From positions 1 through 7,687 of the forward strand of contig WAQC01000029.1 in assembly GCA_015520425.1 (NCBI GenBank): a stretch of DNA of 7,687 nucleotides. The letters run 5' to 3'. The notes beneath the pieces were generated by a model, which was given only the letters and a program-made list of their open reading frames with translations, ran no database searches and was not told the DNA's origin. The DNA is from Candidatus Pelearchaeum sp. Its GTDB lineage: Archaea > Thermoproteota > Nitrososphaeria_A > Caldarchaeales > Caldarchaeaceae. Made by a program: the position numbers and the translations under genes. Every line of letters begins with the position of its first letter. The first letter of the stretch is position 1. Of the stretch, positions 1 to 6,571 are shown piece by piece.

Positions 1-132
1 ACCCTTCTCTGTATGTTCTTTAGCTCAACCATCATGTGCTGCCTTATCTTGAGGTCTAGAGCCCCTAGGGGCTCTAGACCTCAAGATAAGGCAGCACATG
101 ATGGTTGAGCTAAAGAACATACAGAGAAGGGT
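1..132. repeat. Perfect 132-bp palindrome (fold-back at sequence edge)
   Basis: Bases 1-66 are the exact reverse complement of bases 67-132, with no mismatch and no spacer. The centre lies between 66 and 67, inside a shorter palindrome, GAGCCCCTAGGGGCTC (59-74), that reads naturally as coding sequence of the ABC ATPase (E-P-L-G-A-L). To the right of ~59 the reading frame matches the conserved region after Walker B. To the left the match ends at once: the codon at 56-58 is Leu where the family has Asp, and a TGA lies in frame at 50-52. I infer that bases 1-58 are a snap-back copy made at the short native palindrome (amplification or assembly artefact) and do not belong to the chromosome in this arrangement. 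A true genomic hairpin is possible but unlikely, because it would destroy a conserved gene. Confidence 0.9.
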
Positions 133-649
133 GGGGACGACGTTCATTTACGTTACCCATGACCAGACAGAGGCTATGACCATGTCCGACCGAATAGCTA
201 TTATGAAAGACGGCCGTCTCCAGCAAGTTGGAACACCTACCGAGATATATTTCAAGCCTATGAGCGCTTTCGTGGCCTCGTTTATAGGCGAGGCGATAAA
301 CCTGATAAGAGGGAGAATTCAGGATGGAATCTTAACAACACAAGACCTAGACCAGCCCATCCTAGTAAATCACGGAGAAAACTCCTCTGAAGCCTACCTA
401 GCTGTTAGGCCTGAGATAATTAACATAGATAGCGAGCTGGAAGGGTTGGATAACATATTTGATGGAATAGTTAGAGATGTAATTTTCAAGGGCTCGTATA
501 TAGAGTATCGGGTTGAAGTTGGGCCGCGCATATTCGTGGTTCATCAGCATAGCCGTTCTTTGATGCAGCGTAATTTCACGGTAGGCGAGAGAGTTAAGAT
601 TGGATGGCGGCGCAGCGAGGGAGCAATAATACCGTCATCAAGCATTTAG
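59..649 (+). CDS. ABC transporter ATP-binding protein, PotA/FbpC type, 3' part only
   Basis: This is the C-terminal part of an importer ATPase that would energise uptake of a small solute such as a polyamine, iron or an amine. About 196 residues are present; such proteins usually have 340-370, so the Walker A, Q-loop and LSGGQ signature are missing beyond the edge. The fragment opens with the end of Walker B and the D-loop (EPLGALD), followed by the helix LKIRQ..M.ELK.IQ, the H-loop YVTHDQTEAM (His at fragment residue 34) and the usual GTPTEIY turn. A C-terminal TOBE_2-like domain (about residues 80-190) ends in V.IGWRRSEG. An ATG at 98 lies in mid-domain and is not the real start. The gene is probably the last of a transporter operon. 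The substrate is uncertain: the TOBE part resembles spermidine/putrescine and ferric-iron ATPases more than maltose ones. Confidence 0.88.
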   Translation, partial: EPLGALDLKIRQHMMVELKNIQRRVGTTFIYVTHDQTEAMTMSDRIAIMKDGRLQQVGTPTEIYFKPMSAFVASFIGEAINLIRGRIQDGILTTQDLDQPILVNHGENSSEAYLAVRPEIINIDSELEGLDNIFDGIVRDVIFKGSYIEYRVEVGPRIFVVHQHSRSLMQRNFTVGERVKIGWRRSEGAIIPSSSI

Positions 650-706
650 GAATAGAAATTGGAAAGAGTAATAGGCATGTCTTCTTAATTATAGCCTGGT
701 TGCGCT
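650..706 (+). other. Short intergenic gap before the oxidoreductase
   Basis: This 57-bp spacer lies between two genes on the same strand. It contains TTAATTATA (685-693), but this sits only about 18 bp before the ATG at 707, too close for an archaeal TATA box serving that start. No Shine-Dalgarno sequence is visible before the ATG (GGTTGCGCT). The downstream gene is therefore probably read from the ABC operon, or from a promoter I cannot recognise. Confidence 0.45.
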
Positions 707-1882
707 ATGCGGATAGCCGTTCTAGGTGGTGCTGGACTAACTGGCCAGTGTGCAGCCAAGAACCTTGCGGAGAATAAGGAGGTATCCGAGGTTTTAATGG
801 CTGATATAAACGAGAAGAGAGTAGCTACTGTTGTGGAGAAGCTTGGGAACAAAAAGCTCACGACCGCGCGGGTTGATGTGAAAAATCATGATGAGACAGC
901 CAAGCTACTCCAAGGCTTTGACGTGGTGATAAACGCCGTACAGTACTATCTAAACCTTGACGTGATGCGCGCAGCGCTCAAAGCAAGGGTGAACTACATA
1001 GACTTGGGAGGGCTTTATCACATGACGCTAAAACAGCTTGAGCTGGACCAGTTGTTTAGGTCTGAAGGACTTACGGCGGTAATAGGGATGGGTGCGCAGC
1101 CTGGAATAACGAACACGGTAGCTAAACACGCCTCAACGCTCCTTGATTATATGCGGGCCGTAAAGATTCGCGACGGCTCGCGGGACCTTACCGAGAATGC
1201 TCCACCATTCGTAGTTACTTGGTCGCTCCAGACGCTTTTGGACGAGCTTGTTTTGGACGCGGTGATATACGAGGATGGCCAGCTAAAGACCATCCCGCCA
1301 CTCTCGCGCTCGGAGGTGGTGGAATTCCCAGAACCCGTTGGCACCCTAGAGACGTATGTAACCATACACTCCGAGATAGCCACGTTCCCCAAGACGTTCA
1401 AGGATAAGGGACTTCGTTATAATGACTGGATGGAGGGTAGCCCCGACCTTATGGCTGTGAAGATGCTTGCCGACATAGGTCTGGCAGATACTAGCGAGGT
1501 GGAGGTAGCTGGTGTGAGGGTAAAGCCTAGGAGCTTTCTGTTGGGGCTTATAGAGTCTCGCGGCCTAATAGGCTATCCTGAAGATGTAGTCCCTAACGAC
1601 TGGGAGATTACGCGCGTGGTTGTTGAAGGGGCTAAAGATGGCCGCGAGTTGAGGCTGGTCTATGATATTATCATACCGCCGAAGCCTGAGTGGAAGATGA
1701 GCTGCGCCCAAGTTGGCGTGGGGATACCCGCGTCAATAGTGGCGATGATGATTGCCAACGGAGAGATAAAAGCTAAGGGAGTAGTCCCGCCAGAGGTATG
1801 CGTGCCCCCTGAGAGGCTTTTTGAAGAGCTGGGAAAGCATGGTATAAAAATAGTGGAGAACATATCAGGCCCTATAAACTAG
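707..1882 (+). CDS. Saccharopine dehydrogenase / L-lysine dehydrogenase-like oxidoreductase
   Basis: This 391-residue NAD(P)-dependent oxidoreductase belongs to the saccharopine dehydrogenase family, whose members act on amino acids or imines derived from them. The N-terminus is a Rossmann fold with the dinucleotide loop GGAGLTG (residues 7-13). Asp33 at the end of the second strand suggests NAD(H) rather than NADP(H). Family motifs follow: VINAV (74-78), YIDLGG (97-102) and GMGAQPGITN (127-136). A C-terminal catalytic-type domain contains VTWS, LSRSEVVEFPEPVG and LETY segments and a LRYNDW stretch. The length fits lysine dehydrogenase and the archaeal and bacterial saccharopine-dehydrogenase-like group. 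The ATG at 707 is chosen because the nucleotide-binding strand begins immediately after it (MRIAVLGG). The gene follows an amine-type ABC ATPase and faces an aminotransferase, so a role in lysine, polyamine or related amino-acid metabolism is plausible. The exact substrate is unknown; carboxynorspermidine synthase is a related alternative. Confidence 0.87.
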   Translation: MRIAVLGGAGLTGQCAAKNLAENKEVSEVLMADINEKRVATVVEKLGNKKLTTARVDVKNHDETAKLLQGFDVVINAVQYYLNLDVMRAALKARVNYIDLGGLYHMTLKQLELDQLFRSEGLTAVIGMGAQPGITNTVAKHASTLLDYMRAVKIRDGSRDLTENAPPFVVTWSLQTLLDELVLDAVIYEDGQLKTIPPLSRSEVVEFPEPVGTLETYVTIHSEIATFPKTFKDKGLRYNDWMEGSPDLMAVKMLADIGLADTSEVEVAGVRVKPRSFLLGLIESRGLIGYPEDVVPNDWEITRVVVEGAKDGRELRLVYDIIIPPKPEWKMSCAQVGVGIPASIVAMMIANGEIKAKGVVPPEVCVPPERLFEELGKHGIKIVENISGPIN

Positions 1883-3243
1883 AGAACCTCATCAACCGAG
1901 AGTCTCTTAAACTCGCCCTTAATCTCTCTAACAGAGTGCTTCATGGCTTCAAGCGTCTTCTCAACATCTTCCTCACTATGCTGGACCGAGACGGTCCACT
2001 GCTCGTCAAAGCCGAGGGCCTGCGGAATTACTCCTCTCACAAGCATCCGCATTATCCAAGCATACCATCTACCGAAGTTGCTATAGCGTAGGAAGTCTCT
2101 CCAATTCTTTACAGGCTCTTTACAGAAATAGATTGTTCCGCTTGTAGCTATATGTGAGACATGAGCTTCAATTCCAGAGTCTTGTAGGATATCCTCGTAG
2201 CCGCGTGCCAGCTCTTGGCTTAGTTGCTGCGCGTGTCTAAGCCCGTCTTCGGTTAGTATCTTGGTTAGCGTGATGTATGCAGCGGACACCGACAGTATGT
2301 TGGAGTTGAACGTGCCGCCATGTGCTGTCTTGTTAGGCCCTACCACATCAAAGATTTCTCTTCTAGCTAGGACAGCTGAGAGCGGATAGCCGCCAGCGAT
2401 GGACTTTGCTACAACCATTATATCCCCACGTATGCCGAAATAATCTTGGGCGCCGCGTAGGAATTTTCCACTCGTCTTAACCTCATCAAATATCAGGAGA
2501 GAATTATACTCTTCAGTCAATTCTTTCAAACCTTTCATAAACTCCTTATCGGGTATGACTACACCCATGTTCATAGCTATCGGCTCTATGATGACGCCAG
2601 CTATCTCGTTACCCTGTTCGCGCATTATCTTCTCCGTTGCCTCCAAATCATTGTACGGCGCGACTACTACTAGGTTTGTAAGCTCATCAGGCATGCCTAG
2701 GCTGGCTGGGACTGAGTTGGGCTTACGTGGATGTCCTGCCCTGTAGATGCTGGGCTTAACGCTGACCATTACCTGCTCATGCGTGCCGTGAAAACAGCCC
2801 TCAAACTTCAGTATCTTCTTACGCTGGGTAAATGCCCGCGCTAGCCTCACGGCAAGTAGTGTTGCCTCAAGCCCCGTAGTGGAGTAACGAACCATGTCAT
2901 ATCCATATCTCTGTGTGAGGACTTCCGCCAACTTCACGGAGATTTCTGTCTCAAATCCATAGATTGTTCCATCCTCAATAATTCTCCGCATCTCTCCCAC
3001 GAGTACTGGATGTGCGTGGCCTATCCCAAGAGCCCCGAAAGCCATGTTATAGTCTATATACTCGTTCCCATCGGCGTCCCATATTCTAGAGCCGCGTCCT
3101 CTCTTCATGAAAAGCGGGTAGGGGTCAAAGATACGCCAGTTGCTATGGACTCCAAATGGCGTGAGATGGAGAGCGCGTCTATAAAGTTCGGCTGATGCTT
3201 TAGTCCTCTCCCTAAACTCCTTGGTAAAATCATCATTAGCCAT
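1879..3243 (-). CDS. Class III PLP-dependent aminotransferase (glutamate-1-semialdehyde aminomutase-like)
   Basis: This 454-residue fold-type I PLP enzyme should transfer amino groups in the cytoplasm. Visible landmarks are the entry segment RIWDADGNEYIDY (53-65), G.GHAHP (73-79), the helix-start loop TTGLEA (122-127), FEGCFHGTH (147-155), IIEPI (218-222), the PLP-pyridine aspartate in IFDEVKT (Asp253), the Schiff-base lysine in VVAKSIAGGYP (Lys280) and HGGTFNSN (308-315, Thr311). The C-terminal small domain carries RGVIPQALGFDEQWTVS and QHSEEDVEKTL, as in the HemL-like group. Two sites differ from true HemL: TTGLEA replaces NSGTEA, and EVKTSGK replaces EVMTGFR. No other haem gene is nearby, so I do not call it hemL; an amine, beta-amino-acid or diamine aminotransferase is more likely. 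The ATG lies about 28 bp after a strong TATA box, indicating a leaderless or nearly leaderless mRNA. Its stop codon overlaps that of the convergent oxidoreductase. Confidence 0.87.
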   Translation of the reverse strand: MANDDFTKEFRERTKASAELYRRALHLTPFGVHSNWRIFDPYPLFMKRGRGSRIWDADGNEYIDYNMAFGALGIGHAHPVLVGEMRRIIEDGTIYGFETEISVKLAEVLTQRYGYDMVRYSTTGLEATLLAVRLARAFTQRKKILKFEGCFHGTHEQVMVSVKPSIYRAGHPRKPNSVPASLGMPDELTNLVVVAPYNDLEATEKIMREQGNEIAGVIIEPIAMNMGVVIPDKEFMKGLKELTEEYNSLLIFDEVKTSGKFLRGAQDYFGIRGDIMVVAKSIAGGYPLSAVLARREIFDVVGPNKTAHGGTFNSNILSVSAAYITLTKILTEDGLRHAQQLSQELARGYEDILQDSGIEAHVSHIATSGTIYFCKEPVKNWRDFLRYSNFGRWYAWIMRMLVRGVIPQALGFDEQWTVSVQHSEEDVEKTLEAMKHSVREIKGEFKRLSVDEVL

Positions 3244-3264
3244 AGTTGCTTCTCTCCAAGCTAT

Positions 3265-3284
3265 AGCTTATATAAGCTTTTCAG
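3265..3284 (-). promoter_or_regulatory. BRE/TATA promoter of the aminotransferase
   Basis: On the minus strand CTGAAAA (3284-3278) is followed by GCTTATATAAGC (3277-3266), a classic purine-rich BRE plus archaeal TATA box. The box lies in a 14-bp perfect palindrome (3265-3278). Its centre is about 28 bp before the ATG at 3243, so transcription should start at or within a few bases of the start codon. GGAG (minus strand, around 3257-3254) is a weak, rather distant ribosome-site candidate if a short leader exists. Confidence 0.75.
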
Positions 3285-3300
3285 AACAAAAAGGGGAGAA
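3284..3300 (-). terminator. Likely T-rich terminator of the pst operon
   Basis: Immediately after the phoU stop the minus strand reads TTCTCCCCTTTTTGTTC, a pyrimidine-rich stretch with a run of five T (3292-3288). Archaeal polymerase terminates at such T-tracts without needing a hairpin, and no hairpin is visible. The tract directly abuts the aminotransferase promoter, which suggests a transcription-unit boundary here. Some read-through into the aminotransferase cannot be excluded. Confidence 0.45.
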
Positions 3301-3936
3301 TCATTTCCTAGGTGTTCTCTCTCCCGTTACTATATAATCAACCGAGTCGCCCACGTATGTTGCGTGGTCTGCTATCCTCTCTAGATACCTAAGAATCAAG
3401 GTCGTAGCCATGTCGCATCGCTTGCTTGAGAGTGGATTACTAAGCGCTCTCTTAACATGCTGGACATAGGCATAATCCACCTCATCATCCATCTTTTTCA
3501 GACTACGCGCTAATTCTATATTCCTCTCCTTAAACGCCTGCACACTTACTTTAATCATCTCCTTAACCTTCTCGCCGACCTGCTTAACCAGTGTTGTGTC
3601 GCATTCTTCCAAATTCCCGAACATCCCAAGAACTTGCGCAATATCGTAAGCATACCTGCCGAAGCGTGAGAAGCCGTATGCTATCTCCATGCATGACCTA
3701 ATGTATCTAAGGTCCGTTGCCACAGGCTGGTAGCGTGCTATGAGCTCAACGGCCAGCTCGGCTACCTCGTCCTGATACCAGCGGAGCTCTTCGGAGAGTT
3801 GGAAAACCTCCTCCCGCATATCGCGGCCTTTAACGTAGCTCTCTATAGCTGTCTCAACGGCTTTCTCGCTTATCGCAGCCATATCCAGCAGCATGTTAGA
3901 TAGACGCTCAAGACCCATATCCATCAATCTGGGCAT
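3301..3936 (-). CDS. phoU: PhoU-family phosphate transport regulator
   Basis: This 211-residue, all-helical cytoplasmic protein has two tandem PhoU repeats. The first repeat holds RYQPVATDLR (68-77) followed by the helix with EIAYGFSRFGRYAYDI. The second holds DDEVDYAY and ends in LERIADHATYVGDSV (185-199). The E/D...D positions (for example Glu186 and Asp190) are those that bind iron or zinc clusters in known PhoU proteins. The length is slightly below the usual 215-235. In bacteria PhoU signals phosphate status from the Pst transporter and limits uptake; here it probably acts on PstB or the transporter directly, since no PhoR/PhoB pair is visible. It is the last gene of the operon, 6 bp after pstB. 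A good Shine-Dalgarno GGGTGAT ends 5 bases before the ATG and supports this start. Confidence 0.93.
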   Translation of the reverse strand: MPRLMDMGLERLSNMLLDMAAISEKAVETAIESYVKGRDMREEVFQLSEELRWYQDEVAELAVELIARYQPVATDLRYIRSCMEIAYGFSRFGRYAYDIAQVLGMFGNLEECDTTLVKQVGEKVKEMIKVSVQAFKERNIELARSLKKMDDEVDYAYVQHVKRALSNPLSSKRCDMATTLILRYLERIADHATYVGDSVDYIVTGERTPRK

Positions 3937-3950
3937 ATATAATCACCCAA
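3937..3950 (-). promoter_or_regulatory. Shine-Dalgarno site of phoU
   Basis: On the minus strand GGGTGAT followed by five bases and ATG lies across the end of pstB; its TGA is the pstB stop codon. It pairs well with the archaeal 16S 3' end (AUCACCUCC), which fixes the phoU start and couples its translation to pstB. Confidence 0.7.
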
Positions 3951-4770
3951 TCCTACCGCGTATGTAGTCCTCTGTCCTCCTCTCGCGGGGATTCGTGAAT
4001 ATTTCGCGTGTAGAGCTAAACTCTATCAGCCTTCCTACACCATGCTCATCAGGCATCATTACGGCAGTATAGTCAGAGACGCGCGCAGCCTGCTGCATGT
4101 TATGAGTTACTATCACTATAGTGTATCTCTCTTTGAGCTGTATCATCAACTCCTCTATACGTGCTGTTGATACTGGGTCTAGCGAGGCTGCTGGCTCGTC
4201 CATGAGCAGTACTTCAGGTTCAACAGCTAATGCGCGTGCTATGCAGAGACGCTGCTGCTGGCCTCCAGACAGCTCGTATGCGCTGTGGTTAAGCCTGTCC
4301 TTTACCTCGTCCCATAGAGCGGCAAGCTTTAGAGCCTCCTCCACACGCTTGGCAACATCGCCCTTATACCCGTTTATCTTAAGGCCAAACGCGACATTCT
4401 CAAAAATACTCTTAGGAAACGGGTTGGGCTTCTGAAAGACCATGCCTATACGCGACCTGATATAATACGAATCAACATCCGAGTCATAGATATTCTTACC
4501 GTTGAATAAAACCTTACCCTCCACACGCGCTCCTCTTATCAGGTCGTTCATCCTGTTCAAGCATCGCAAGAGTGTTGTTTTTCCACATCCAGAAGGCCCT
4601 ATTATCGCTGTTATGCTATTCTTCGGTATGGATATGTTTATGTCTTTTATTGCATAGCGTCCATTATAGCTGACCGCGAGATTAACTGTCCGTATTATCG
4701 TCCTCTCCTCCTCAACGTGTGTAGGCTTCTCCTCGGCGAGAAGCTCCAAATCCCCCAACTCCACATTCAT
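3943..4770 (-). CDS. pstB: Phosphate ABC transporter ATP-binding protein PstB
   Basis: This 275-residue cytoplasmic ATPase powers phosphate import through PstC/PstA. All nucleotide-binding motifs are intact: Walker A GPSGCGKTT (58-66), the Q-loop in FQKPNPFPKSIFENV (Gln113; the PNPFP stretch is characteristic of PstB), signature LSGGQ (167-171), Walker B VLLMDE (187-192), D-loop SLDP (196-199) and switch His223. The Walker B neighbourhood reads DEPAASLDP instead of the commoner DEPTSALDP, a mild variation. About 25 acidic residues (many Glu) precede the first ABC strand, an N-terminal extension not seen in the shortest PstB proteins. The ATG is supported by GGTGAT nine bases upstream, which overlaps the end of pstA. 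The gene starts 2 bp after the pstA stop and 6 bp separate it from phoU. Confidence 0.97.
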   Translation of the reverse strand: MNVELGDLELLAEEKPTHVEEERTIIRTVNLAVSYNGRYAIKDINISIPKNSITAIIGPSGCGKTTLLRCLNRMNDLIRGARVEGKVLFNGKNIYDSDVDSYYIRSRIGMVFQKPNPFPKSIFENVAFGLKINGYKGDVAKRVEEALKLAALWDEVKDRLNHSAYELSGGQQQRLCIARALAVEPEVLLMDEPAASLDPVSTARIEELMIQLKERYTIVIVTHNMQQAARVSDYTAVMMPDEHGVGRLIEFSSTREIFTNPRERRTEDYIRGRIG

Positions 4771-4772
4771 AC

Positions 4773-5663
4773 CTACTCAATCACCCTCTTTTGAAGCTTG
4801 TTGCGCAATACGATGGCCGCTGCATTCATCATGAGAAGCAGCGCCAGCAGAACTATTATACCCGCAGCCGAAAGCTCCCGCATCTCAGGCTGGGGCCTGC
4901 TTATCCAGTTGAATATCTGGAGCGGCATAACCGTAAACTCGTCAAATATTCCACGCGGCGCATCCCTGATAAAGAGAAGCCCGCTTATTACGAGTAGGGG
5001 AGCTGCCTCGCCTATCGCTCTGGAGATGGAGAGTATGCTGCCCGTCAGTATGCCTGGGAGGGCTTCAGGTAAGATTATCTTGGCTATGACTTGGAGTTTC
5101 GTGGCTCCGAGGGCGTAGGCGCCCAGCTTATGCAGCTCTGGAACGGCTTTTATAGCCTCTACAGAGGCTACCACTATAACTGGGAGTATGAGGAAGGCCA
5201 GCGCTGTGGCTCCAGCTATCACGGAGCGGCCTAGGCCGAGGGTATATACGAGCAGGCTTAGGCCAACTAGGCCATAGACCACCGAGGGAACTCCTGCTAG
5301 GTTCGTCAAGTTGAAGTATATCAGGTTTCTAAGCCTCTCGTTCTTAGAGAACTCGGTCAGGTACAATGCTGCGGCTACCCCTATGGGAACAGCTATTATC
5401 GCTGCTAGGCCGACCACCCATATTGAGCCGAGTAGCGCTGGGTATATTCCTGCTTTAGAGGGCGTGGCCGAGGGTGGGTTGGTTAGGAAGCTGGGCGAAA
5501 GCCGAGCCCACCCATCTATAAAGACTGTTATAAGAAGGAGGGAGAGGAAGAGGATACCCAGCGATATGCCGAGGAGAAGTATGAAGCTCACGCTTCTGTC
5601 AGCAAATACGAGCAACGTTTTACTTCCACCAAACAAGCCGCGCCTCAGGTCTTGATTCCCCAT
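4773..5663 (-). CDS. pstA: Phosphate ABC transporter permease PstA
   Basis: This 296-residue integral membrane protein forms half of the phosphate channel with PstC. A first membrane helix lies at about 24-49, followed by an outside segment with the PstA-typical FLTNPPSATPSKAGIYPALLGS (59-80) and about five more hydrophobic helices. GVPSVVYGL (124-132) is the signature loop near the substrate path. The cytoplasmic EAA-type coupling loop, which docks onto PstB, is LGAYALGATKLQVIAK.ILPEAL (180-202). The length matches the family. The ATG is preceded by GGTGGTGAGG, a strong Shine-Dalgarno. The start overlaps the end of pstC by 19 bp, so the two permeases are probably translated in a coupled way. 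Confidence 0.96.
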   Translation of the reverse strand: MGNQDLRRGLFGGSKTLLVFADRSVSFILLLGISLGILFLSLLLITVFIDGWARLSPSFLTNPPSATPSKAGIYPALLGSIWVVGLAAIIAVPIGVAAALYLTEFSKNERLRNLIYFNLTNLAGVPSVVYGLVGLSLLVYTLGLGRSVIAGATALAFLILPVIVVASVEAIKAVPELHKLGAYALGATKLQVIAKIILPEALPGILTGSILSISRAIGEAAPLLVISGLLFIRDAPRGIFDEFTVMPLQIFNWISRPQPEMRELSAAGIIVLLALLLMMNAAAIVLRNKLQKRVIE

Positions 5664-6571
5664 TTCCTCACCACCAAATTACCCACAAGGTTAAGAAGCA
5701 TAACCATGAAGAAGAGGTAGAGGCCAACCGCGAAGATTGACTGATATTCAATCGTCCCATGCGGCGCGTCTCCTGTAGAGACCTGCGCTATATACGCGGT
5801 CATGGTCTGTACAGCTTCAAGCGGGTTGAGAGTTAGGATAGGTCTGAAACCCGCTGCTATAGCTACTATCATGGTCTCACCAACAGCTCGCGCAAGACCA
5901 AGGATGAACGATGCAATTATTCCTGAAAGCGCGGCTGGGACGACGACCTTAAAGATGACTTGAATCTTACGGGCTCCAAGCGAGTATGCGGCGTGTCTAA
6001 GGGTTTCGGGAACGGCGTAGAGCGCGTCCTCGCTCAACGACGCTACTGTTGGGATTATCATCACACCCATAGCCAGGCCAGCGGCTAGTGCGTTGTAGAA
6101 ACTAATGTCTGGAAATAAGCTGGATTTGAGCAGGGGCGTTATGGTGTATATGGCGAAGTATCCATAAACAACCGTTGGTATCCCAGCTAGTATTTCTAAG
6201 ACTGGCTTGATGACCGCGCGCACCCTAGGTGAGGCATACTCGCTCAAGTATATTGCGGAACCAAGCCCCACAGTCGCGGAAAGACCTATCGCCACACCAG
6301 AAGTTAAGAGAGTTCCGACAAGAAGAGGGACTGCTCCAAACTTCTTATCGGCAAATAAAGCTGTCCATTCGGTTCCGAATATAAATTCAAGAGGTGATAC
6401 TTCGCGGAAAAATGATGCTGACTCAACTATGAGTGTGGCCATTATTACTATAAGCGCAGCTATGGTAAGTAGCGCCGTGCCTAGAAGCCCTAAACCAACT
6501 AGCTTCTCAGAGAGCCGTGTTGTGATGAAAGAATCCTCGCGAGAGCCGTCCATTTCCACTCCCAGCTTCAC
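5645..6571 (-). CDS. pstC: Phosphate ABC transporter permease PstC
   Basis: This is the second channel subunit of the phosphate importer, 308 residues as drawn. A first helix lies at about 25-49, followed by an external segment (FREVSPLEFIFGTEW..LFADKKFGAVPLLVGT, 55-87) typical of PstC. GIPTVVYGY (130-138) and the EAA coupling loop AAYSLGARKIQVIFKVVVPAAL (194-215) follow, and about six membrane helices are expected in all. The drawn start is a GTG whose last bases form the TGA of pstS (GTGA overlap), but no ribosome site precedes it. An ATG six codons later (at 6553) has GGGAG five bases upstream and would give 302 residues with a 14-bp gap after pstS; it may be the real start. The gene order pstS-C-A-B-phoU confirms the identity. 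Confidence 0.95.
   Translation of the reverse strand: MKLGVEMDGSREDSFITTRLSEKLVGLGLLGTALLTIAALIVIMATLIVESASFFREVSPLEFIFGTEWTALFADKKFGAVPLLVGTLLTSGVAIGLSATVGLGSAIYLSEYASPRVRAVIKPVLEILAGIPTVVYGYFAIYTITPLLKSSLFPDISFYNALAAGLAMGVMIIPTVASLSEDALYAVPETLRHAAYSLGARKIQVIFKVVVPAALSGIIASFILGLARAVGETMIVAIAAGFRPILTLNPLEAVQTMTAYIAQVSTGDAPHGTIEYQSIFAVGLYLFFMVMLLNLVGNLVVRKWGIKT

Noticed and set aside
1..132. Hairpin telomere or transposon terminal inverted repeat
   Set aside because: The right arm is conserved ATPase coding sequence, and no transposase, resolvase or telomere-type gene is near. A fold-back artefact explains it more simply.
98..649. Complete small ABC-type protein starting at ATG 98
   Set aside because: The frame continues upstream to 59 with conserved D-loop residues, so this ATG is internal. 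The protein lacks Walker A and the signature motif and is simply cut by the edge.
685..693. TTAATTATA as the promoter of the oxidoreductase gene
   Set aside because: It is only about 18 bp before the ATG, so a start 25-27 bp downstream would fall inside the gene and remove the first codons of the nucleotide-binding fold.
1879..3243. Assignment as hemL (haem biosynthesis)
   Set aside because: The key loops differ from the HemL consensus and no haem biosynthesis gene is adjacent.
4121..4435. Plus-strand open frame opposite pstB
   Set aside because: It is antisense to the conserved ATPase motifs; its Ser-rich composition is that expected of a shadow frame.
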